Below are positions 1 through 7,968 of a stretch of 64,000 nucleotides of DNA, in pieces (position 1 is the first letter of the stretch; each line of letters starts with the position of its first letter). The translations under genes and the position numbers were made by a program. The DNA is from Paenibacillus sp. R14(2021) (GTDB lineage Bacteria; Bacillota; Bacilli; Paenibacillales; Paenibacillaceae): positions 1,302,001-1,366,000 of the forward strand of contig NZ_CP080269.1 of NCBI RefSeq assembly GCF_019431355.1, read 5' to 3'. The notes below the pieces were generated by a model. It was not told the origin of the DNA and made no database searches. It saw only the letters and a list, made by a program, of their open reading frames with translations.

Positions 1-9
1 TGGTCGGTT

Positions 10-16
10 CCTCCTT
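10..16 (-). promoter_or_regulatory. Ribosome binding site of a gene just outside the window
   Basis: On the minus strand AAGGAGG lies just downstream of the stop codon of the isomerase gene that ends at position 25. It probably serves the next gene of the same operon, whose start would fall left of the window. Confidence 0.5.
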
Positions 17-24
17 CGCGGCGG

Positions 25-828
25 TTAGCGCGCTCCTAGTTTTTTGAGGCAGGCGTTCAGATAGCCGTACGATTCGGCGGCAACGGCCGTCACGTCCTCG
101 ACGGCATGCTCCGGCGTCACGCCGATCACTTCAAGTACGACGGGGCCGTTATAGCCGCCTTCGACCATGGCCGTGCAGTAGCCGAACAGGTCGATATCGC
201 CTCGGCCGCAGGCCTGCAGCTGAATGGGACCCGGGCCTTGCGCGCGTCCTTTGCAGTCGCGGATATGAATATGCTTCACGCGGCTGAGGACGGCCGGCAG
301 CGCTTCTTCGGCGTTCTCGCCGGAGCGGTGAATATGGCTCGGATCCATGTCGATGCCAAACGCCGGGGAGCCGATTCGCTCCATCGCCGCAAGCGTCGTC
401 GGCGTGTTGTAGATGGCGCTGCCGACATGCGCCTTCACGCACAGCGTCACGCCATGGCTTGCCGCCAGCTCAGACATGCGCGCCAGGCTCTCGATGGAGG
501 CGTCAAGATCTTCATCAACGCCGGATTTGCCGCCTGGCCCGACGTTTACGATAGGAATACCGATTGCAGCGGCCGCCCGAAAGGCCGGAATCAAGCGTTC
601 CTCGCTAAGCGAGGCGACTTCCATGGACAGAAACTTCAAGCCGTGCTCCCGCACGATCGCCTGCAGTTCATCCTTCTGCGATTCCCAGCGGCTGAGGTCC
701 AAGTGCTCGCACATGCCTTGAATCGCGGATATTTCAACGCCGTCATAGCCGCAGGCCGCGATCAGGCGAGCAGCTTGGGCGAAATCATAGTTCTTGAACA
801 AGACCGAATTGACGCCAATGGATATCAT
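25..828 (-). CDS. Sugar phosphate isomerase/epimerase family protein (TIM barrel)
   Basis: This 267-residue protein fits the AP endonuclease family 2/xylose-isomerase-like TIM barrel used by IolE/IolI-type isomerases of sugars and inositols. Visible marks are the N-terminal IGVNSVLF strand, GYDGVEIS, and FGIDMDPSHIHRSGE, which carries typical metal-binding Asp/His residues. The ATG at 828 has GGGAGG ten bases upstream. It is the third visible gene of an operon behind two Gfo/Idh/MocA dehydrogenases, a combination common in inositol or unusual-sugar catabolism. The substrate cannot be read from the sequence. Confidence 0.85.
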   Translation of the reverse strand: MISIGVNSVLFKNYDFAQAARLIAACGYDGVEISAIQGMCEHLDLSRWESQKDELQAIVREHGLKFLSMEVASLSEERLIPAFRAAAAIGIPIVNVGPGGKSGVDEDLDASIESLARMSELAASHGVTLCVKAHVGSAIYNTPTTLAAMERIGSPAFGIDMDPSHIHRSGENAEEALPAVLSRVKHIHIRDCKGRAQGPGPIQLQACGRGDIDLFGYCTAMVEGGYNGPVVLEVIGVTPEHAVEDVTAVAAESYGYLNACLKKLGAR

Positions 829-919
829 GAATGAATAGCCTCCCGTTATTAGATATTCGTACCCTTCCCAGCCAGCGGGACGCCTCGATCATGCCGAAAG
901 CGGCACCGCTTTGCTGCTT

Positions 920-2026
920 CTATCGCATGAACTGCGGATCGCCGTGAAGCGGAGGCAGCGGATTCGGACGAACGAGCTCCCCGCCGCGTTCATACGATTC
1001 GATGACCGCGAACGTATACTCCAGAACGGCCAGAGCGTCGCGGCCGTTGGCGCGCAGCTCCTCGAACGGTACGCGCGCGGATACGTCCTCGAGGAACGCG
1101 CGCAGACGGTTGTTGAACGTGCGGTCGAAGTTCGTCGTGCCGTAATCGGTTACTTCCGGCTCCGGCTGCCGGCTGATTGCCGGAATGCCCTTCTCCGCGC
1201 GCCAGTAGGATACTTTCTCGACGCAGTTCTCGATGCAGAATGTACCCTTTGAACCCGCCATCTCGAGGCTCCACCAGCCGCCGAGCCCGTACACCGTATC
1301 GCCCCGCTGGCTCAGCAGATAGCCGACGCCGCCGTTCGCGAAGCGCATATGGATGCTGTTAATGGAAGCCATGACATCACCGGCATTGCGGCGGAAGCCG
1401 GGCTTGTCGGAGAACGTTTGGATATGCGTAATGTCGCCGCAGAAGTGGCGGATGACGCTGAACGGATGCGTCAGGAACGCTTTCATATGGAAATAAGGAT
1501 GACCCTTCACTTTCGGGCTGCCCGCCAAGCCGTAATTGGCTTCGCCGCCGTTGAAGCCCATTTTGGCCATGCAGTAGACGAGCTCGCCGATATCGCCGTT
1601 ATCGACATATTGCTTGGCTTTCGCCGCCGGCTCCGTGAAATAGTGGTTCAGGTTGCAGCCCAGATACACCTTCTGCTTCTCCGCGAATGCAACAAGCTCG
1701 CGCGCTTCGCGGATATCGTGGCAGAGCGGCTTCTCCACAAGGACATGCTTGCCGAAGCCGACAGCTTCCATCGCCGGTTCAAAATGCCAGCTTCCGTTGT
1801 CGATGCCGCCTGTCGTAATGTCCACCACTTCGATGTCCGGTTCGCTCTCCAGCATGTCCTTGACGCTGTAGTAGGCCTTCACCCCGTATTTCTCCGCAGC
1901 GGCATCCGCCCGCTCCTTCACGACGTCGCATACCGCGACCAGATCCGCAAGCTCCTCCTCCTGATAGCAAGCTGCATGCAGGTTTCCGATTCCATTCAAT
2001 CCGACCAATCCGATTTTTACCGGCAC
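920..2026 (-). CDS. Gfo/Idh/MocA family NAD(P)-dependent oxidoreductase
   Basis: The protein starts VPVKIGLVGLNGIGNLH, a Rossmann nucleotide-binding strand-loop-helix. EKPLCHDIREA then carries the EKP motif of the Gfo/Idh/MocA family, which oxidises sugars, inositols or sugar acids. A GTG start at 2026 is preferred because AAGGGAGAG stands six bases before it; the frame stays open upstream to 2062 without a better ribosome site. The length of 368 residues is normal. The gene lies 32 bp downstream of a paralogous dehydrogenase and 91 bp upstream of a sugar isomerase, so the three are probably co-transcribed. Confidence 0.85.
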   Translation of the reverse strand: MPVKIGLVGLNGIGNLHAACYQEEELADLVAVCDVVKERADAAAEKYGVKAYYSVKDMLESEPDIEVVDITTGGIDNGSWHFEPAMEAVGFGKHVLVEKPLCHDIREARELVAFAEKQKVYLGCNLNHYFTEPAAKAKQYVDNGDIGELVYCMAKMGFNGGEANYGLAGSPKVKGHPYFHMKAFLTHPFSVIRHFCGDITHIQTFSDKPGFRRNAGDVMASINSIHMRFANGGVGYLLSQRGDTVYGLGGWWSLEMAGSKGTFCIENCVEKVSYWRAEKGIPAISRQPEPEVTDYGTTNFDRTFNNRLRAFLEDVSARVPFEELRANGRDALAVLEYTFAVIESYERGGELVRPNPLPPLHGDPQFMR

Positions 2027-2058
2027 AATAATCTCTCCCTTCGTTCGATTCGTTCTGT

Positions 2059-3123
2059 TCAAACCTCGTCCACGGCAGGGTCGTTAACCGATACGCGTCG
2101 GCCTTCCGCCGACGAAACGTACGTGGCCAGCACCATGCGCAGCGAAGTCCGGCCTTCCTCGGCCGTAGCGATCGGCTCACGCTCACCTCGCAGAAATGCC
2201 GCGAGCGGTTCTGCCAGTCCTCGGATCCGTTCATAATGCGTGGACGGCGATGCGATATCGCTGTCGATCCAAGCTTTCGCAGCAGCATCAAATCTGCGCA
2301 AGCCTGCCGAGCCGTCCGGCCTTGGTGCATTGCAGCTGGGGGCATCGCCGTAGTTTTGCACGATGGTGCCCTGCTCGCCGATGATTTCGGTCGTATTCTG
2401 GGACGCATGGCAGGTGAATGAACAGCAGATTTCGGCGATCGGCCCTTCGGCATACCGGTAGACGGCAATGCCGTTGTCGTTCGGTATCCGCGGATTATAG
2501 AGTGTAGCCAGCTCCGCCGTTACGCTGTCCGGCTCACCCAGCAGCCATTGGATGAAATCCGCCGGATGCGATGCGTCGTCTGCCCAGATATCGCGGTTGC
2601 AGGCGGGATCGACATGCCACGTATTGGCAAAATCAGCTTGCAGCGCAGCGCCTAGTCCATGACGACGACGAACCATGAAAATTTGACCGAGCTCTCCGCT
2701 TTGCAGCCATTGCTTCATCTGGATATTTTGCGGATCGACCCGCATCTGCCAGGCCAGCGTAAACGGAACGCCGTGCCGATCGACGGAAGCGACGATTGCG
2801 TCCGCTTCGGCAAGCGTGAGCGCAATCGGCTTCTGCAAAATAATCCCTTTGCCCGCAGAAGCGGCGAGTTCCACCAATTCGGCATGCCTCGATGTCTCCG
2901 ATGCGATCACGACGGCATGGACATCGGGCCGAGCCAGCAGCTCAGCCGCCTCCCTGTAGCCTTCTAGCCCATGAGCAGACCGGGCTGCTTCCAGCCGCGC
3001 AATATCGTGATCCCAGCCCGCAACGACGCTCACCCCCATATCCGTCCTGCTCCACGCCTCACAGTAAGCGTTTACATGTCCATGTGCGAAGCCTAAGATG
3101 CCGACGCCGATGGTTGCTTTCAT
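2059..3123 (-). CDS. Gfo/Idh/MocA family oxidoreductase (first gene of operon)
   Basis: The protein starts MKATIGVGILGFAHGH, a Rossmann dinucleotide fold, and has QKPIALTLAEAD in the place of the family's EKP motif, with Gln for Glu. It is about 354 residues long. The ATG at 3123 is chosen because AGGTGGAGGA precedes it by four bases; a GTG at 3135 lies inside that ribosome site. It is the promoter-proximal gene of the dehydrogenase-dehydrogenase-isomerase operon. The two dehydrogenases are diverged, so they may act on different steps of one sugar route. Substrate unknown. Confidence 0.83.
   Translation of the reverse strand: MKATIGVGILGFAHGHVNAYCEAWSRTDMGVSVVAGWDHDIARLEAARSAHGLEGYREAAELLARPDVHAVVIASETSRHAELVELAASAGKGIILQKPIALTLAEADAIVASVDRHGVPFTLAWQMRVDPQNIQMKQWLQSGELGQIFMVRRRHGLGAALQADFANTWHVDPACNRDIWADDASHPADFIQWLLGEPDSVTAELATLYNPRIPNDNGIAVYRYAEGPIAEICCSFTCHASQNTTEIIGEQGTIVQNYGDAPSCNAPRPDGSAGLRRFDAAAKAWIDSDIASPSTHYERIRGLAEPLAAFLRGEREPIATAEEGRTSLRMVLATYVSSAEGRRVSVNDPAVDEV
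3063..3076 (+). promoter_or_regulatory. cre-like (CcpA) sequence inside the start of the dehydrogenase gene
   Basis: AGTAAGCGTTTACA matches the degenerate CcpA site TGNAARCGNWWWCA at 13 of 14 positions. It lies about 50 bp inside the first gene of the sugar-oxidation operon, where a cre could act as a roadblock. It also encodes normal residues of the Rossmann fold, so it may be chance. Confidence 0.3.
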
Positions 3124-3359
3124 AACGTCCTCCACCTATTCGTAATGATCTTGCACTTGCGCGTGAAACATTTGCTACCCCCATCATAGCCCGCCGGGAT
3201 GATTGTTTCATGGCGTATCGGGACAATAATCTCTTCGATTGGGACCGTTTTGTGAGATTTGCATCCAGCGGAGTTCGTCTTCCTGTTTTGGGGCAATCTA
3301 GAAGAGCCGACGACTTACGGACCTCTCGGCAACCGATTCGAGTATCAGGAGGAATGACG

Positions 3360-3506
3360 ATGGCGCGCCGCGATAAACAAACGATGCCTCAGAAAATGAA
3401 AGCCATGCAGGACAAAGACAGCCAAGCGGAGAATGACATTGCAGGCTCGACGGACCGCAACCGCAATCAGAAAGGCCATGTTCCGAACAGCCCGTCCACG
3501 GGCTAA
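3360..3506 (+). CDS. Small hydrophilic protein of unknown function (48 aa)
   Basis: A short charged protein starting MARRDKQTMPQKMK and ending HVPNSPSTG, rich in Lys, Asp, Gln and Asn, with no membrane segment or signal peptide. AGGAGG at 3347-3352 gives ideal spacing to the ATG at 3360; the ATG at 3354 would be too close. A strong hairpin terminator follows at 3528. It resembles the many small soluble proteins of Bacillales spores in style, but I do not recognise a family and assign no function. Confidence 0.6.
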   Translation: MARRDKQTMPQKMKAMQDKDSQAENDIAGSTDRNRNQKGHVPNSPSTG

Positions 3507-3527
3507 CGGACAAGCCGACATGCAAAT

Positions 3528-3570
3528 AGGCCGTCACCGCTGTTCTCGCACAGCGGTGACGGCCTTTCCT
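3528..3570 (+). terminator. Rho-independent terminator
   Basis: Perfect 15-bp arms, AGGCCGTCACCGCTG (3528-3542) and its complement (3551-3565), enclose an 8-base loop and are followed by TTCCT. It ends the small gene at 3360-3506 and could also stop read-through from the opposite strand. Confidence 0.8.
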
Positions 3571-3677
3571 AATGATGAGCAAGAGCATCGGCTTCGCCGA
3601 TCGTTTGCGCTTGTATATTGTTTCAACCATAGCCGCTCGTATGCACAGCGTGCGCAGGTATCCAATTCCTTTGCTTC

Positions 3678-5081
3678 CTATCTGAAATCAGGCGGCGTAC
3701 GGCGTGCCGTGTTCGTCAGAATGGCGGCTTCGATAACGGCCTTGCGAACGAGCGAGACGACCTTGTCGTTGAATATGCTCGGAATAATGTAATGCTCGTG
3801 CAGTTCATCCGAGGTGACGACCGAGGCGATAGCCCGCGCGGCAGCCAGCTTCATCGGCTCATTAATATGTCTTGCCCGGCAGTCCAGCGCGCCGCGGAAG
3901 ATTCCCGGGAATACGAGCACGTTGTTGATCTGGTTCGGGTAATCGCTGCGGCCGGTTGCGAATACCGCAACATGCGGCAGCGCCTCTTCCGGCGAGATTT
4001 CGGGCTCGGGGTTGGCCATCGCGAAGACGATCGAGCCCGGTGCCATCTGCTTCACATCTTCTTCGTTCAGCACGCGCGCCCGCGATACGCCGATGAACAC
4101 GTCTGCGCCTGCGATCAATTCCTTCAGCGTTCCCCGATTAGCTTCCACCTGCGGCTGATCGGCAAGCCATTGCCACATCGGATAGTCGTAGGTTTCGCCG
4201 CGCACGATCGCGCCGTCCCGGTCGATGGGAACGAGTCGTTTCACGCCGGCGCCGAGGAGCATTTTGCAGATGGAGACTCCGGCAGCGCCGATGCCGTTCA
4301 CGACGACGCGGATGTTCTCCATCCGTTTGCCCACCACTTTAAGCGCATTAATTAAGCCCGCGATCGTCACAACGGCCGTGCCATGCTGGTCATCGTGAAA
4401 AATCGGAATATCAAGCTCCGCCGCCAGCCGGTTCTCAATTTCGAAGCAGCGCGGCGAACCGATATCCTCCAAGTTGATGCCGCCGAAGATCGGACTGATC
4501 GCTTTGATCGTCCGGACAATCTCATCCGTATCCTTCGTATCCAGGCAGATCGGAAAAGCATCGACTCCCGCGAGCTGCTTGAACAGCATCGCCTTCCCTT
4601 CCATGACCGGAGCCGCTGCGTGCGGACCGATATCGCCAAGTCCGAGAACGGCAGTGCCGTCCGTAACGACGGCGACCGTGTTGCGTTTGATCGTCAGCGA
4701 ATACGCTTTGTTGACATCATCGGCGATCGCCCTGCACACTTTGGCTACGCCGGGCGTGTACACCTTTGATAAATCGTCGCGGTTCTTGATCGGCAAGGTC
4801 GGCTGAATGGTGATTTTGCCGCCGAGATGGACGAGAAACGTGCGGTCGGAGACGTTAATGACTTTAATGCCGTCCAAGCTTCGAAGCGCATCCGTGACGC
4901 TTGCTTCGTTCTTGTCCAGCAGATCGACGGTAACATCCCGCGTCGAGGTATCGTGACCCGGACGGATTACGTCGATCGACGTCACGTCTCCTCCCGCTTT
5001 GCTGATCGCTGCCGCTACATCGCCGAAGCTCACTTTCTTATGATCCAGCTCCAAGCGGAAGATCATGGTGGTTTGCGCCAT
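3678..5081 (-). CDS. NAD(P)-dependent malic enzyme with N-terminal ACT domain
   Basis: This 467-residue enzyme oxidatively decarboxylates malate to pyruvate in the cytosol. Residues 1-80 form an ACT-type regulatory domain (MIFRLELDHKK, then VTSIDVIRPG). The malic domain carries VYTPGVAKVCRAI with the catalytic Tyr region and VTDGTAVLGLGDIGP. The nucleotide-binding domain has VVNGIGAAGVSICKMLLGAG. NAD versus NADP use cannot be decided by eye. The gene stands alone between the sugar-oxidation operon and the proline genes; malate-to-pyruvate conversion fits growth on amino acids. AGGAGGGG lies about 13 bases before the ATG, which is slightly long spacing. Confidence 0.92.
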   Translation of the reverse strand: MAQTTMIFRLELDHKKVSFGDVAAAISKAGGDVTSIDVIRPGHDTSTRDVTVDLLDKNEASVTDALRSLDGIKVINVSDRTFLVHLGGKITIQPTLPIKNRDDLSKVYTPGVAKVCRAIADDVNKAYSLTIKRNTVAVVTDGTAVLGLGDIGPHAAAPVMEGKAMLFKQLAGVDAFPICLDTKDTDEIVRTIKAISPIFGGINLEDIGSPRCFEIENRLAAELDIPIFHDDQHGTAVVTIAGLINALKVVGKRMENIRVVVNGIGAAGVSICKMLLGAGVKRLVPIDRDGAIVRGETYDYPMWQWLADQPQVEANRGTLKELIAGADVFIGVSRARVLNEEDVKQMAPGSIVFAMANPEPEISPEEALPHVAVFATGRSDYPNQINNVLVFPGIFRGALDCRARHINEPMKLAAARAIASVVTSDELHEHYIIPSIFNDKVVSLVRKAVIEAAILTNTARRTPPDFR

Positions 5082-5238
5082 TATAAACTCTGCCCCTCCT
5101 AATCAATTCATTCCAGCACTGCCATCGTCTCACATTAGCATGCGCGATTTCTCGGCTGCTATGCGGCCTTGGAGGGCGGAGCCGCTCGGCGGTTTACCGC
5201 GAGCAGCTCCTTGCCACCGGCTTGCTCCTAGCTGCATT

Positions 5239-6810
5239 CTACCGCTTCCGCGAGGTGAGCTTCGCTTGCGTGAACAGCAGCAGGTAATCGTAGCCGCCCG
5301 CCTTGGAATCGGTGCCCGACATATTGAAGCCGCCGAACGGGTGTACGCCGACGAGCGCGCCGGTGCATTTGCGGTTAATGTAGAGATTGCCGCAATGTAC
5401 GGTTTCGAGCGCTTCGGCGATCCTGTCTTCGTCGCTTGAGAAATACGAGCCCGTCAAGCCGAATTCCGTATCGTTGAACATCGCGATCGCTTCCTGCCAG
5501 TCTTTCGCTTTGGCGAGCGCCAGTACCGGCCCGAAGATTTCCTCCTGCATGATGCGGGCTTTGCCGCTTACATCGCCGAAGACCGTCGGAGCAATATAGT
5601 AGCCGTTGCCTTCCGCTTTGGTGCCGCCTGCTAGCAGCGTACCTTCCTGCTTGCCGACCTCGATATAGTCGAGAATGCGGTCGTACGAGGTCTGATCAAT
5701 GACAGGACCTGCAGGGAAATTGAGTTCCGGCAGGCCGGAATGAAGCTGCTTCGTCAGTTCAACGACGCGCTCCGCGACCTGGTCGTAGACGGATTCCACG
5801 ATGATCGCGCGCGAGCCGGCGGAGCATTTCTGGCCTTGGAAGCCGAAGGCCGATGCCACGATCGCCGCGGCAGCGGCTTCGAGATCCGCCGTTTCGTCTA
5901 CGACGATGCCGTCCTTCCCGCCCATCTCCGCGATAACGCGCTTGATCCAGATTTGACCCGGGGCGGTATCGGCCGCCAGCTTATTGATCCGCAGGCCGAC
6001 CTCCTTGGAGCCCGTGAAGCTGATAAACCGCGTTTTCGGATGCGTCGTCAAATAATCGCCGACCTCTGCGCCGCTTCCCGGAATGAAATTGATGACGCCG
6101 GCAGGCAGCCCAACCTCTTCCATCAGCGAGAAGAATCGATGCGCGATCACGGGCGTCGTCGATGCCGGCTTCAGCAGCACCGTATTGCCGGAGACGATCG
6201 CGGCTGTTGTCATGCCGACGCAGATCGCAAGCGGGAAGTTCCACGGCGGAATGATGACACCGACGCCAAGCGGAATATAAGAAATCGCATTGTCTTCCCC
6301 AGGAATCCTCGCCAGCGGCTGTGTTTCGTTGATCTCGCTCAGGCGGATGATTTCCCGCGCGTAGAATTCCATGAAATCGATCGCTTCCGCCGTATCCACG
6401 TCGGCTTCGACGTAGTTCTTGCCGGATTCAAGCAGCATCAGCGCGGAGAATTCATGCTTGCGCTCGCGCATCAGCTTAGCGGCCTTGAACAGATATTCCG
6501 CACGCTCACGGACAGGGACTCTTTTCCAAGTCTCGAACGTCTTCAGCGCGGCCTGCATGGCTTCTTCCGCCAACTGCTGATCAGCTTTGCTGACATAGCC
6601 GATTACCTCATCGATGCTGCCTGGGTTGATTGAGGTAATTTTGGCTTCCGTCTCGATCTTGCGCCCCCCGATCGTCAAGGGATAGCTGCCGCCCAGCTCC
6701 GATCTTACTTTGACAATCGCCGCTTCCATTGCCTCGATATTCGCTTTAAGTCCAAAGTTCGTGAAAGGCTCGTTAGCGTAAGGCTTCACTTCGGTAAATG
6801 ATGTTGTCAT
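5239..6810 (-). CDS. pruA: L-glutamate gamma-semialdehyde (1-pyrroline-5-carboxylate) dehydrogenase
   Basis: This 523-residue aldehyde dehydrogenase of the RocA/PruA type oxidises glutamate semialdehyde to glutamate, the last shared step of proline and arginine breakdown. Motifs seen are [30 protein letters not shown] with the general-base Glu, and [13 protein letters not shown] with the catalytic Cys. GAGAGGAG seven bases upstream supports the ATG at 6810 over an in-frame TTG two codons earlier. It follows proline dehydrogenase by 31 bp on the same strand, so the two form an operon. Its aldehyde substrate can come from proline (this operon) or from ornithine (the rocD gene at 10.8-12.0 kb). 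Confidence 0.95.
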   Translation of the reverse strand: MTTSFTEVKPYANEPFTNFGLKANIEAMEAAIVKVRSELGGSYPLTIGGRKIETEAKITSINPGSIDEVIGYVSKADQQLAEEAMQAALKTFETWKRVPVRERAEYLFKAAKLMRERKHEFSALMLLESGKNYVEADVDTAEAIDFMEFYAREIIRLSEINETQPLARIPGEDNAISYIPLGVGVIIPPWNFPLAICVGMTTAAIVSGNTVLLKPASTTPVIAHRFFSLMEEVGLPAGVINFIPGSGAEVGDYLTTHPKTRFISFTGSKEVGLRINKLAADTAPGQIWIKRVIAEMGGKDGIVVDETADLEAAAAAIVASAFGFQGQKCSAGSRAIIVESVYDQVAERVVELTKQLHSGLPELNFPAGPVIDQTSYDRILDYIEVGKQEGTLLAGGTKAEGNGYYIAPTVFGDVSGKARIMQEEIFGPVLALAKAKDWQEAIAMFNDTEFGLTGSYFSSDEDRIAEALETVHCGNLYINRKCTGALVGVHPFGGFNMSGTDSKAGGYDYLLLFTQAKLTSRKR

Positions 6811-6841
6811 CGTCAAGCTCCTCTCCCAAGTCGGGTTTCGT

Positions 6842-7756
6842 TTATTTCAACATGTTCTTGAGCACGAACCATACGTTAGCGGGCCGTTCCGCGAGCCGTC
6901 GCATGAAATAGCCGAACCAATCGACGCCGTACGGCACGTAGACGCGGACGCGGTACCCTTCCTGAACGAGCTGCTTCTGAAGATCTTCACAAATTCCGTA
7001 GAGCATCTGAAATTCAAAGGCATCCTTGGAAATGCCTTGTTCACGGACAAAGTCCTTCGTAAAGTTGATGATCGCCTCGTCATGGCTCGCGACCGCCGCA
7101 TAATTGCCATTCATCAGATGCAGGCGAATAATGCGCTTCAAATTCTCGTCGACATCCTTCTTCTCCGGGAATGCGACATCTGCGGATTCTTTGTACGCGC
7201 CTTTGACGAGCCTCAGATTAGCCTTCAGCCCGTTCAAGTCCGTCACGTCCTGCACCGTACGATATAGGTAGGCTTGAATGACGATGCCGACGTTGTCGTA
7301 CTGCTCGCGCAGCTCCCGATAAATATCGAGCGAAACCTGGCAATGCGCGTAATCCTCCATATCGATCCGGACAAAATTGTTATGGCTGCGTGCCCGGCTC
7401 AGAATCCGCTTCATGTTGTTCACGCAGAGCTCCCTGTTAATATCGAGACCGAGCGACGTCATCTTCAGCGACAGATTCGACGTCACGCCCGACTCGGCGA
7501 TCGCGTCCAGCGTCTGCATGCACATATTCGCCGACTCTTCCGCTTCCTCGCTGCTGAACACGAATTCCCCCAGGTGATCGAGCGTCGCCATTCGTCCGTC
7601 TTCGTTCAGCCTGCGCACGGCATCGATGGACTGCTTGATCGTCTCGCCTGCGACGAAGCGCGCCGCGCCGAATCGAAGCCCGTATTTCTTGGCCAGCCGA
7701 TTCGCGGAGCGGCTCTTACCGAGCGCTTGAAACATGTTCTTGAGGAGCATATCCAT
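6842..7756 (-). CDS. Proline dehydrogenase (FAD-dependent, monofunctional)
   Basis: A monofunctional Bacillus-type proline dehydrogenase of 304 residues that passes electrons from proline to FAD and the quinone pool, giving P5C. Family marks include [22 protein letters not shown] and EFQMLYG, and a C-terminal [20 protein letters not shown] block that lines the FAD/substrate pocket. The ATG at 7756 has TTGGAGG eight bases upstream; the frame is open to 7849 but without a ribosome site. It is first in the operon with P5C dehydrogenase and divergent from a RocR-like regulator. A TATAAT -10 and several dyads lie in the shared intergenic region. Confidence 0.94.
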   Translation of the reverse strand: MDMLLKNMFQALGKSRSANRLAKKYGLRFGAARFVAGETIKQSIDAVRRLNEDGRMATLDHLGEFVFSSEEAEESANMCMQTLDAIAESGVTSNLSLKMTSLGLDINRELCVNNMKRILSRARSHNNFVRIDMEDYAHCQVSLDIYRELREQYDNVGIVIQAYLYRTVQDVTDLNGLKANLRLVKGAYKESADVAFPEKKDVDENLKRIIRLHLMNGNYAAVASHDEAIINFTKDFVREQGISKDAFEFQMLYGICEDLQKQLVQEGYRVRVYVPYGVDWFGYFMRRLAERPANVWFVLKNMLK

Positions 7757-7776
7757 GCTGCATGCCTCCAATGATT

Positions 7777-7912
7777 TTGTACAATAATATACAATGATCT
7801 CGATCTCATTATACGACTTATTCAACAATTTGAACATATAGTTGTTCAAATTATTTAATTAAACACAAATTTGTACAATCCAATATAAACACTCTTGGAC
7901 AATTTGTTGAAT
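7777..7912. promoter_or_regulatory. Divergent regulatory region with repeated TTGKACAAT motifs
   Basis: Between proline dehydrogenase and the RocR-like regulator, TTGTACAAT occurs at 7777-7785 and 7871-7879 and TTGGACAAT at 7895-7903. A perfect dyad with 7-bp arms (TTGAACA at 7830-7836, TGTTCAA at 7843-7849) lies between them. ATTCAACAA also occurs in both orientations. Such clustered similar sites suggest cooperative regulator binding. The protein that binds is inferred, not shown. Confidence 0.55.
7808..7813 (-). promoter_or_regulatory. Sigma-A type -10 of the proline operon
   Basis: On the minus strand TATAAT lies about 50 bp upstream of the proline dehydrogenase start. The position 17 bp further up has no good -35 hexamer, and the 7830-7849 dyad is centred near -39 of the predicted start. 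This is the arrangement expected for an activated or operator-controlled sigma-A promoter. No TGGCAC-N5-TTGC sigma-54 element was seen. Confidence 0.45.
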
Positions 7913-7968
7913 CCCCTTCCGCCGCATGTTACATTTATTTCATACTACGACCTATTGTGAGGATAACT

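Noticed and set aside
7757-7968. Sigma-54 promoter for the proline operon
   Set aside because: I looked for TGGCAC-N5-TTGC on both strands because the regulator is RocR-like; nothing close was found, and a TATAAT -10 is present instead.
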